From: Azorhizobium sp965227945
GTDB taxonomy: Bacteria; Pseudomonadota; Alphaproteobacteria; Rhizobiales; Xanthobacteraceae
NCBI GenBank assembly: GCA_965227945.1
Contig: CBDDGQ010000006.1
Location: 1,054,001-1,118,000, forward strand
Direction of reading: 5' to 3'
Length of the DNA stretch: 64,000 bases
Part shown: positions 59,401 through 64,000 of the stretch, in pieces
Numbering within the stretch: the stretch's first letter is position 1
Layout: every line of letters begins with the position of its first letter
Program-made: the position numbers and the translations under genes
The notes under the pieces: model-generated
The model's input: the letters and a program-made list of their open reading frames with translations, nothing else
Databases searched by the model: none
Told to the model about the DNA's origin: nothing

Positions 59401-60777
59401 GTTCAATCGGACAGCTTCCGCATCACCGGAACGGCGAGCCTGGGTGGCACGTTGCGACCGCAGATCGTCAATCCGGGTACGGTGGCGGCGGGCACCACAC
59501 AGACCGGGCTCTTGACCGCGGATCAGGGCCTGTCGCTCAACGGCCTGCGCATCGCCGGTGATACGGCGGTGGTCACCTATGGCCTCTCCAGCCTGGGCAA
59601 TGCGCTTGCGCTGAACACCACCGTGAATTTCATGCCGATCGGGCTCTCCGCCCATGGGCTGGAGATCGGAGCGGCGGTGACGGCGGTCCAGGCGCGTGGC
59701 AGTTCGCCCTTCTTCCAGGCAGCGGTGCCGCTGGTGCTGGGGGCGCCCACGCTCTCTGCGCTTAATGGGTCCTATGGCATCATCGGTGGCGACGCAGTGG
59801 CGCTGGTGCCGCAAGCCACCATCAACCAGACCAGCATGGCGCTGGATACGATCAATACCCAGATGGATCGCTGGCGGATCGGCACGCCAAGCGCCCGTGC
59901 AGGGCGCTCTGGCGGGGCCGATGCGGGCACGGACGGCGAGGTCGGCTGGCTCGCCCGCAATGCCTGGGCCACCACCATGGCCACGGCCAATACGGGCGCC
60001 GGCCTGTCCGGCCAGGCTTATGGCGGCGCCATGGGGATCGACGGCGAATTGCCGGATGCGCCGGTCCTGCTGGGCGTCTCGCTCAACCTCACCGATGGCC
60101 GGTTCAGCAATGCTGCGCCGAGCGCATCGCTGGCCACCAGCTATGGCGGCCTTGGGGTCTATGGCATGGCTCGCCACGGCCCGGGCTATGTGTCCGCCAT
60201 CGGCTATGGTGGCTATGGCAGCGCGACCCTGGATCGCAATCTCTACGCCCTCGGCCTGAACGGGCTCACCTCCACCGGCTTTCAGAGCCGCATTCTCGCT
60301 GGACGGATCGAGGCGGGATACACGTTCGACATTCCCGGCAGCACCGCGCACCTGACGCCGTATGCGGCCCTGCAACCCATGCAGGTCTGGCAAGGCGGCG
60401 CCTCGGACTATTTCGCCACGTTGGGCGGCGGACTGGCCTATGCGAATTCCAGCATCACCGCGTTGCCCGCCTATCTGGGGGTCCAACTGGACGCCGCGGC
60501 GCGCATGGACGATGGACTGCGCATCGCACCGTTCCTCCGGCTGGCTTGGATGCATGATTTCCTGCCGAACCGGGACGTATCGCGCAGCTTCCTGGAGCTG
60601 CCCGGCTTCAGCTTTAGCGGCAGCACCTTGCCCACGGTGAGCGATGCGGCCGTGGTGCATGCGGGGCTGCAACTGGCGGGAAGCGCCAATGTGAGCTTCA
60701 CCGCGGCATTCGACGGCCAGATTTCGTCCAGCTACAGCAGCTTCGGCGGGTCGGGGACGCTGAGAATCAGTTGGTGA
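50452..60777 (+). CDS. Giant autotransporter with glycine-rich repeats
   Basis: This 3,441-residue protein has a signal peptide after a basic start (VLALMTALAGVGAGGAAWAQ, about residues 22-41). A passenger of roughly 3,100 residues is built from 37 units, each centred on an (A/G/V)QS(I/V/L)-x-x-GGG-type core, usually AQSIGGGGG or AQSVGGGGG. GG(S/A)GG-x2-GG and VTVTNxGxIxTxG strands separate the cores, a right-handed beta-helix pattern. Residues about 907-980 are a repeat-free island rich in Thr, Tyr and Glu with two cysteines. The C-terminus (about 3160-3441) is the autotransporter beta-barrel, from VGWLARNAWATTMATANTGA to a terminal ISW. It is exported to the surface for adhesion, aggregation or biofilm formation. 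The ATG at 50452 begins the signal peptide; 50458 is equally possible. Confidence 0.9.
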   Translation: MSMVRLGCLGHQVSVRSCRPVLALMTALAGVGAGGAAWAQTSNVTLGPQYVAKNQQVGAAGAQGYGCPDKNGYEANVGTGDSGQTGPTIDATYDNTLGNGYALDGTLVLAGSTGGAGGQGGNSSNAALCLDSGAKNGGVGAPGSDGGTVSVTTQDVPGNTQEGSGNSFSGSGIVVYSVGGAGGSGGSSQTSGGYGGTGGQGGGGGTVNLTNSVAITTTASGAVGVAAVSIGGNGGSGGNGSGSGNGGSGGAGGVGGAVTLTNTAAINAQNSIAIYAESVGGYGANGGGGGGGYWIFGGGGSGGGGGYGADAGTVTVTNSGALSSGGLGARGIEAQSVGGGGGDAGVSNGLSALGAAGGPAGTGSTVTVNNSGSITLTNGSAVGIAAQSIGGAGGTGGLAFGTGVSSVLIGGSDTGGDGGGGGAAGSVFVTNAGQICTGNACNGGAAPSSSAGGAFGIQAQSIGGGGGNGGFGVAASIAGASVAMGGAGGNGGAGGLVSVTNTGSIATLEINSPAIVAQSIGGGGGTGGGAVALSLSLTTGASITHGGSGGSGGAAGAVTVNCTSGDAGANYGAACNTPSALMLSAFNGGAITTDGTSSPGIVAQSIGGGGGHGGYAVSLSGSESAAFSFAVGGSGGSGGNGGNAFAGTGGVNITTSGTDSAGVVAQSIGGGGGNAGASIAGSIAEGASVALAIGSKGGSGGYGVTAAAINQGSNITTTGDRSPGLLAQSIGGGGGNGGAAISVSAGEVAAVSLALGGTGGTGGTGGWAYAYNKTDSGAAGAANISTSGYQSSAIAVQSIGGGGGNGGYTTSLTLSLGPTLGASIGGLGGSGNYANTVFIENAGGTLSAAGGGAAIILGQSIGGGGGNGGFAASGNASLEGATSLAVGGSGGAGSSANTVTITNYGDIVSPATVTQTTSQQVATTTYTTEQVITGYHLVYVCTDYCYEEEQPTYGTEQIATTTYSTVTTTSTVASGAATYGNAPGILGQSIGGGGGSGGFAVGGSVSGSFTASLEVGGSGGTGGTAGAVTITNSGNVTLVGPLSAGLVGQSLGGAGGTGGFAVAAGLSSGASATTTIGGGGGAGGTAGAVSISQLTGTIITAGQQSPAIIAQSIGGAGGTGGWDIAGSLASAGTASVGLGGSGGSGGIAGAVTVVADGAVNTSGLISPGILAQSIGGNGGNGGFSAAAAGSIVFASDVTLGGGGGSGGSAGAVTVTASGLITTLLAQSPGILAQSIGGAGGNGGFAIAGSGATGGGEAKVSVGGAGATGGGGGSGETAGDVSVTAASISTQGYQSVGILAQSIGGAGGNGGSSRALSLSGAGSEVDGYSAAVAVGGSGASGGAGGTVGVTQAGTIQVGSSLLGNDLAPGILAQSIGGSGGNAGSADANAIASTASVAVAIGGGGANGGAGGAVTVASNQNLTSGGVTTYGAQSAAIFAQSVGGGGGNGGWSQATASSNQYAAGIAIGGFGAGGGSGGTVTITSGGTLTTYGANSDGIFAQSIGGGGGNGGAASTNTSAGTGSELQGGVTSVAGAGAANTASSISSAASSFSSSSSSANNAKSDQPANGIAVSLAIGGTAGLGGSGSQVSVTSTSGILTSGTLSDGIFAQSVGGGGGNGGAASSNADGSSYAASVSLGGAAGTGGTGGVIQVTASGNIQTLGQQAAGIFAQSVGGGGGTGGSSSSTTAGGQAAVTFALGGLGGDGATGNSVTVDSGSSSLITYINTLGAQSAGLFAQSVGGGGGNGGSTVVSASAPGTQSTTGSTTTAATGAVSGSASGTQTTSSAGQSSGTGASQASGNGSQNTTTGGNALAMGLGGSAGSGGTGGAVTVTNTAAILTGIPLAGATAPTVAPDNSPALFAQSVGGGGGNGGASTANASASEHSVSLSMGGSGSSGGDGGSVTVTTIGTLQTAGNTSSALVAQSVGGGGGNGGSSSTTSSSGGTMSLALGLGGSGSGRGNGGAVSVTVNAPINLSGYAGIATSGATAYGIFAQSVGGGGGSGGALIAAATGGSTSDSSGASSSASSTGTSTSNSNGVALAMGLGGSGGGGGAGGAVSVTSSAPITTAGATSYGLFAQSVGGGGGAGGASTTNANSGTYAVRLGLGGSGATGGSGGTVGVTQYSTITTSGSNAYGVFAQSVGGGGGAAGAANATSAGGGEASISMALGGSGGSGQLGGSVSVSVRGGISTSGAGATGILAQSVGGGGGSAGSSLTSASNGKTAASLSIGGAGGTGNDGGAVSVNEATSLTTTGANAAGIIAQSVGGGGGLGGSSTGGASGGGNVTTTLAVGGSGGAAGDGGTAFLTYNGSGAAIVLSTSGANAYGLVAQSVGGGGGIGGVTNGSVNGSSDVTTSFALGGTGSAGGAGGAVTLNTGYGALVTTSGAGGIGLLAQSIGGGGGAGGTSDVVAAGSTSVQGATYAGGIALGGSGGAGGVGGTVTVSNVMNTATTGAFAPAVVAQSIAGGGGGASGVANVSGTLATSSVTLALGGTSGVGAAASEVSLTNFGSVSTTGVESYGVVAQSIAGGGGLAGVLMNGNGSTALTSSYTGTLGASGSGSGGGGTVGVLLSNTIATSGAQALAGVAQSIGGGGGIIGLPVQNQSSTALSGTVTLGGSAGGAGGTVSLTFNGGQITTSGAFAHGLIAQSIGGGGGIATAPANTLTLGGSGGGAGGQVTVTTANPIVTTGSAALGLIAQSIGGGGGLGQGAGTVAFVGSGTAADGGTVTVTVGAAIQTSGTNAVGVLAQSIGGGGGAAITNNSALTSNTPTGSGSGGDVTVTVNAAISTTGAGATGLIAQSVNNGGGLVMNGTTMALVSGSAAVTGNVKVTLGTGGSVSATGVGATGISAQGNADPLITIAAGAFVIGGAGGTAIISDGAQTILNNNGSISTVDGAAGLAIKTVNGYAAVTNGGTLLGNLSLASGAANAVQNLASGTILAGSSLDLGGTGVLTNAGTLKSGAAGLSATVLNGALEQTASGTLVVRVSPQTVQSDSFRITGTASLGGTLRPQIVNPGTVAAGTTQTGLLTADQGLSLNGLRIAGDTAVVTYGLSSLGNALALNTTVNFMPIGLSAHGLEIGAAVTAVQARGSSPFFQAAVPLVLGAPTLSALNGSYGIIGGDAVALVPQATINQTSMALDTINTQMDRWRIGTPSARAGRSGGADAGTDGEVGWLARNAWATTMATANTGAGLSGQAYGGAMGIDGELPDAPVLLGVSLNLTDGRFSNAAPSASLATSYGGLGVYGMARHGPGYVSAIGYGGYGSATLDRNLYALGLNGLTSTGFQSRILAGRIEAGYTFDIPGSTAHLTPYAALQPMQVWQGGASDYFATLGGGLAYANSSITALPAYLGVQLDAAARMDDGLRIAPFLRLAWMHDFLPNRDVSRSFLELPGFSFSGSTLPTVSDAAVVHAGLQLAGSANVSFTAAFDGQISSSYSSFGGSGTLRISW

Positions 60778-60784
60778 GACTGGG

Positions 60785-60807
60785 AGGGTCGGGCGAGTGC
60801 CGACCCT
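60785..60807. terminator. Stem-loop after the autotransporter
   Basis: AGGGTCGG, a 7-base loop and CCGACCCT form a perfect 8-bp stem starting 7 bases after the stop. There is no T-run. Confidence 0.5.
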
Positions 60808-60839
60808 GCGATGCGCGGGAGGCGATGCCTCTCCACCAG

Positions 60840-60992
60840 CCAGCCATGGCCCGATGCGGAGGTGACGTCCAGCTGCACCACCAGATCGCTGAAATCCCTG
60901 TCGCCGCCGCCATAGAGGTCTTCCCAGCCCCGGTGGGGCTGACGCGGCGATGGAGATACGGGCGCCAAAGTGGACACGGCAATCCGTGTCCG
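60840..60992 (-). pseudogene. DUF4114-type domain remnant
   Basis: The open minus-strand frame (closed upstream by TGA at 60993-60995) encodes HRGWEDLYGGGDRDFSDLVV, then QLDVTSAS. The GWEDL-x-GGGDRDF-x-DLV pattern is the calcium-binding-like end of DUF4114 domains in secreted proteins. There is no proper start, and the frame runs on into the autotransporter's 3' end without further similarity. It is probably the last trace of a secreted-protein gene. Confidence 0.55.
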
Positions 60993-61056
60993 TCAGGCCG
61001 AACAGGCGAGGGCGCGCGGCGACGCTGCCGTCACCGCGCGCACCCGGAGGTGCCGA

Positions 61057-62043
61057 TCAGCCCTTCACAAAGGCCAGCAGGTCGGGATTGATGACCTCGG
61101 CGTGGGTCGTGAGCATGCCGTGCGGGAAGCCGGGGTAGATCTTGAGCTGGTTGTTCCTGATCAGCTTGGCCTGCAGCACCGAGGCGTCCTCATAGGGCAC
61201 GATCTGGTCGTCGCTGCCCTGGAGGATGAGCGTCGGCACAGTGATGGCTTTGAGATCATCGGTTTGATCGGTTTCCGAAAAGGCCTTGATCCCCTGATAC
61301 TGCGCCAGCGCGCCCCCCATCATGCCCTGGCGCCACCAATTCTCGATGATGCCCTGCGAGATCTTCGCACCCGGCCGGTTGAAGCCGTAGAACGGGCCCG
61401 AGGCCACATCGAGATAGAATTGCGCGCGGTTGGCCGCCAGCGACTTGCGGAAGCCGTTGAACACTTCGATCGGCGTGCCGCCGGGATTGGCGGCGGTCTT
61501 CAGCATCAGCGGCGGCACGGAACTGACCAGCACCGCCTTGGCCACGCGCCCCTGGGGCTGGCCATACCGCGCAACATAGCGGGCGACTTCGCCGCCGCCG
61601 GTGGAATGACCGATATGGACCGCATTGCGCAGATCCAGATGCTCCACCACGGCGGAGGCATCGGCCGCATAATGGTCCATGTCATTGCCCTTCGACACCT
61701 GGGTCGAGCGACCATGTCCGCGCCGGTCGTGGGCGACCACGCGGTAGCCATTTTCGATGAAGAACAAGAGCTGGGCATCCCAGTCGTCCGAGGACAAAGG
61801 CCAACCGTGATGGAACACGATGGGCTGGGCATCCTTCGGGCCCCAGTCCTTGTAATAGATCTGGGTGCCGTCGCGGGTCGTGAGGTAGGCACTGCCCTCC
61901 TCCCGTTCCCGGTTCGCCCGGCCGCTGGCGTCCTGGGCGGAGGCGGTCCGCGCAAACAACGGGATGGCACCCAGGATCGCAGCGGCACCGAACATGGTGC
62001 GGCGGCTGGGCTTGAACGCGGGTGCAGGTGACGTCTGGTCCAT
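61057..62043 (-). CDS. Alpha/beta hydrolase, non-haem haloperoxidase-like, Tat-exported
   Basis: This 328-residue protein has a twin-arginine signal (KPSRRTMFGAAAILGAIPLF, cleavage near ARTASAQ). The hydrolase fold follows with HHGWPLSSDDWD (oxyanion loop) and HDRRGHGRS. IGHSTGGGE holds the nucleophile Ser, LQGSDDQIVPYE the acid and GFPHGMLTTH the catalytic His. This matches cofactor-free chloroperoxidases and related esterases; the physiological substrate is unknown. GGAGG lies upstream of the ATG at 62043. A palindrome at 62127-62142 may control it. Confidence 0.9.
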   Translation of the reverse strand: MDQTSPAPAFKPSRRTMFGAAAILGAIPLFARTASAQDASGRANREREEGSAYLTTRDGTQIYYKDWGPKDAQPIVFHHGWPLSSDDWDAQLLFFIENGYRVVAHDRRGHGRSTQVSKGNDMDHYAADASAVVEHLDLRNAVHIGHSTGGGEVARYVARYGQPQGRVAKAVLVSSVPPLMLKTAANPGGTPIEVFNGFRKSLAANRAQFYLDVASGPFYGFNRPGAKISQGIIENWWRQGMMGGALAQYQGIKAFSETDQTDDLKAITVPTLILQGSDDQIVPYEDASVLQAKLIRNNQLKIYPGFPHGMLTTHAEVINPDLLAFVKG

Positions 62044-62126
62044 GGCGATGGCCTCCAGTGGGGGTGACTGCCACGGACGCTATACAGGGCCGGACACCAG
62101 GGCCATTCTGCTTTGAGTGTGCCAGA

Positions 62127-62142
62127 TCATACACATGTATGA
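62127..62142. promoter_or_regulatory. TCATACA-CA-TGTATGA palindrome upstream of the hydrolase
   Basis: Perfect 7-base arms with a 2-base centre lie 84 bases before the hydrolase start codon. The size and near-continuous symmetry fit a dimeric regulator site of MarR or similar type. No regulator gene is adjacent in the window. Confidence 0.45.
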
Positions 62143-62292
62143 AGCAGCTAGACCTTAAGAGCCAAGACTATCGCCACCGCACGCCCCACCGTCAGCGTTG
62201 CGTTGCTGTCATCATGGGTGTACATGAATACGCGGGTTTCAGCCCAAAGCCGTCCGTGGCGACGCCGCTACGGCTGCCTGCTGGCGCCGCGC

Positions 62293-62475
62293 CTAGCTGG
62301 ATTTCCGGCCGGATCCGCCGGGCTTCTTGCCGCCGCCGTCGGTCTTGTTCACCGTGGCCCAGGCCCGGCGCTCGGCTTCCTTCTCGCCCACACCGCGGGC
62401 TTCATAGCCTTCCGCGATATGGTCGGCCTTGCGCTCTTGCTTCTCGGTATATTTCGACTTGTCTCCTTGGGGCAT
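62293..62475 (-). CDS. Small lysine-rich stress-type protein (60 residues)
   Basis: The protein opens MPQGDKSKYTEKQERKADHI and continues AEGYEARGVGEKEAERRAWA. It ends in a Gly/Lys-rich tail (TDGGGKKPGGSGRKSS). This is a widespread small hydrophilic protein of many proteobacteria with no defined function; the charged composition suggests a nucleic-acid-associated or stress role. GAGGAG lies 6 bases upstream of the ATG at 62475. It starts 77 bases after the zinc dehydrogenase on the same strand. Confidence 0.82.
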   Translation of the reverse strand: MPQGDKSKYTEKQERKADHIAEGYEARGVGEKEAERRAWATVNKTDGGGKKPGGSGRKSS

Positions 62476-62552
62476 GTCTGTCTCCTCGATGAAACGCTGC
62501 GCGTGCGGCGGGAGCCGACTGGCCGGGCCGCCGCCGCACGCGCCCGCCGACC

Positions 62553-63722
62553 TCAGGGCTTCAGCACCACCTTGATGCACCCGTCGGCTTTGTCGCGGAA
62601 CGTCTTGTAGAGATCCGGGCCCTCGTCGAGCGAGGCCACGTGCGTGATGACGAACGAGGGATCGATCTCGCCTTTTTCGATCCGCTCCAGCAGCGTCGGC
62701 ATGTAATGCTGCACGGGCGTCTGGGCCATGCGGAAGGTGAGGCCGCGGTTGATGGCCGATCCCATGGGGATCTTGTCAAGGAACCCGCCATAGACACCGA
62801 CGATGGAGACCGTGCCGAAATTCCGGCAGCATTGGATGGCCTGCCGCAGCACATGGGGCCGGTCCGTGCCCATGAAGGTGGCGGTCTTGATCCGATCGAT
62901 CATGGCATAGGTCGAGGAGCCGGAATCCGCCTCCGTGCCCACCGCATCGATACAGGCGTCGGCGCCGCGGCCGTGCGTCAGTTCGCGGATCCGCTCGTAG
63001 ATATCCTCATCAAGGAAATCGAGCGTTTCCGCGCCGGCGGCCCGCGCCATGGCCAGGCGTTCCGGCACCGTGTCGATGGCGATCACCCGCTCGGCGCCCA
63101 GCAGAAAGGCGCTGCGGATGGCCATCTGGCCGACCGGGCCGCAGCCCCAGATGGCGATGGTGTCGCCCGGCTGGATGTTGCAGAACTCCGCCGCCATGTA
63201 GCCGGTGGGAAAGATGTCCGAGAGAAAGAGCACCTGCTCATCGGTGAGGCCCGACGGCACCTTGATGGGCCCCACGTCGGCATAGGGCACGCGCAGATAT
63301 TCCGCCTGCCCGCCCGCATAGCCCCCCAGCGTATGGGAATAGCCGAACAGGCCGCCGGGAGAATAGCCCCATGCCTTTTCGGCGACGGCCTTGTTGGGGT
63401 TGGAGCGCTCGCAGCCGGAGAAGAAGCCGCGCTTGCAGAAGTAACAGGACCCGCAGGAGATGGTGAAGGGCACCACCACGCGGTCGCCCACCTTCAGCGA
63501 CTTTGTCTCCGACCCCACTTCGACCACCTCGCCCATGGTCTCATGACCCAGCACGTCGCCATGCTCCATGCCGGGAATGATGCCGCCATAGATGTGCAGG
63601 TCGGAGCCGCAGATGGCGCAGGCGGTCACCTTGATGATGGCGTCGCGATTATCCTCGATGCGCGGGTCCGGCACACTCTCGCACCGGATGTCAGCCTTCC
63701 CGTGCCACGTCAGCGCTTTCAT
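62553..63722 (-). CDS. Zinc-dependent alcohol/formaldehyde-type dehydrogenase
   Basis: This 389-residue medium-chain dehydrogenase has catalytic-zinc residues C38 (ACAICGSD), H60-E61 (LGHET), and structural-zinc cysteines C90, C93, C96 and C104. WGCGPVGQMAIRSA (near residue 192) is the NAD-binding Rossmann motif. The long insertion after the structural zinc and the SDIFPTGY segment resemble glutathione-independent formaldehyde dehydrogenases and related threonine-dehydrogenase-like enzymes; the substrate is unproven. It lies upstream of the small Lys-rich gene on the same strand. Confidence 0.9.
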   Translation of the reverse strand: MKALTWHGKADIRCESVPDPRIEDNRDAIIKVTACAICGSDLHIYGGIIPGMEHGDVLGHETMGEVVEVGSETKSLKVGDRVVVPFTISCGSCYFCKRGFFSGCERSNPNKAVAEKAWGYSPGGLFGYSHTLGGYAGGQAEYLRVPYADVGPIKVPSGLTDEQVLFLSDIFPTGYMAAEFCNIQPGDTIAIWGCGPVGQMAIRSAFLLGAERVIAIDTVPERLAMARAAGAETLDFLDEDIYERIRELTHGRGADACIDAVGTEADSGSSTYAMIDRIKTATFMGTDRPHVLRQAIQCCRNFGTVSIVGVYGGFLDKIPMGSAINRGLTFRMAQTPVQHYMPTLLERIEKGEIDPSFVITHVASLDEGPDLYKTFRDKADGCIKVVLKP

Positions 63723-63842
63723 GAATCATCCTCTGGGATCAGAGAGCCGCACAGGGTCGTGCAGCGTCAGGGCATGGGCGTGAAACCCCTGCCCGCGCCT
63801 GCCTGTTCCTAAGGCCAAGTCGATGAAGCGCGCTTTGTGCGG

Positions 63843-63873
63843 ACGCGGCCTGCGATCCGGATGCAGGCCGCGT
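63843..63873. terminator. Perfect 11-bp stem-loop between the cupin and dehydrogenase genes
   Basis: ACGCGGCCTGC (63843-63853), a 9-base loop and GCAGGCCGCGT (63863-63873) lie 22 bases after the cupin stop on the minus strand. It is probably that gene's terminator, although no T-run follows. Confidence 0.55.
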
Positions 63874-63894
63874 TCCATGGTACCGAAGGCAGGT

Positions 63895-64000
63895 TCAGTC
63901 CTGCGGCGACGCCGTGCCGGCTTGAGCGAACTGGGCGTCGGAGACGTGCTCCAGCCAGTCCACCGCCTTGCCGTCGAGCGCCTCGGCCAGCGCCACATGG
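63895..64000 (-). CDS. Cupin-type protein, C-terminus only (runs off the window)
   Basis: The minus-strand frame ending at TGA 63895 encodes HVALAEALDGKAVDWLEHVS, then DAQFAQAGTASPQD. The H-x-A-L-x-E-x-L-x-G-K-x-V-x-W-x-E-x-V-x-D pattern is the C-terminal helix of small cupin proteins annotated as mandelonitrile-lyase-like or carboxymuconolactone-linked cupins. The barrel itself is outside the window. Confidence 0.5.
   Translation of the reverse strand, partial: HVALAEALDGKAVDWLEHVSDAQFAQAGTASPQD

Overview
The window is high-GC DNA (most genes use GC-rich third positions) with gene content typical of an alphaproteobacterium of the order Hyphomicrobiales (Rhizobiales). Supporting genes are the 1,612-residue NAD-dependent glutamate dehydrogenase, a metX-metW pair, a Suv3-like helicase followed by an S4 protein and a 7Fe ferredoxin, prfC next to dapD, and a complete Cpa/Tad pilus locus. 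A Xanthobacteraceae-like host (Xanthobacter, Azorhizobium, Ancylobacter or similar) fits, but this is inference from gene content only.

Layout. 1-5979: a cut-off exported protein, an AhpD-like protein and the large glutamate dehydrogenase. 5980-6641: a gene-free stretch with hairpins and a 26-bp direct repeat. 6642-9853: two SDR oxidoreductases, each paired with its own divergent TetR regulator and clear operator dyads. 10091-16761: an MFS transporter, small proteins, a cupin, glyoxalase II, a methyltransferase, metW-metX and a small exported protein. 17080-21241: Suv3-like helicase, S4 protein and FdxA.

21350-26324 is the most unusual part. It is a tandem family of about 121-residue soluble proteins with no function I recognise: five intact copies and one broken copy. 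A small exported protein gene and an exported choloylglycine-hydrolase-family (Ntn) gene lie upstream on the same strand. A second, decayed copy of the small exported gene's 3' end sits between two array members, so a larger module seems to have been duplicated. A DUF2188 gene on the other strand splits the array.

26466-34199: a FAD-linked oxidase, an AT-rich membrane protein that looks foreign, a RES/Xre toxin-antitoxin pair with an operator dyad, prfC and dapD. 34541-38000: a tRNA-Ser(GGA) followed by the wreck of a P4-type integrated element (truncated integrase, AlpA-like regulator, primase and DUF3987 fragments). One apparently complete IS3-family element is inserted into the remnant of another.

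38016-50093: the Cpa/Tad locus in two divergent groups around the Flp pilin. The minus group reads flp, cpaA, cpaB, cpaC, cpaD, cpaE, tadA, tadB, tadC, tadG-like, tadD-like. The plus group encodes a CpaC-N-terminal-like protein and two TadE-type pseudopilins. 50452-60777: a 3,441-residue autotransporter with 37 glycine-rich AQSIGGGGG-type repeats and a C-terminal beta-barrel. 60840-64000: a DUF4114 remnant, a Tat-exported haloperoxidase-like hydrolase, a small lysine-rich protein, a zinc alcohol dehydrogenase and a cut-off cupin gene. The pilus and the giant autotransporter together point to surface attachment or aggregation.
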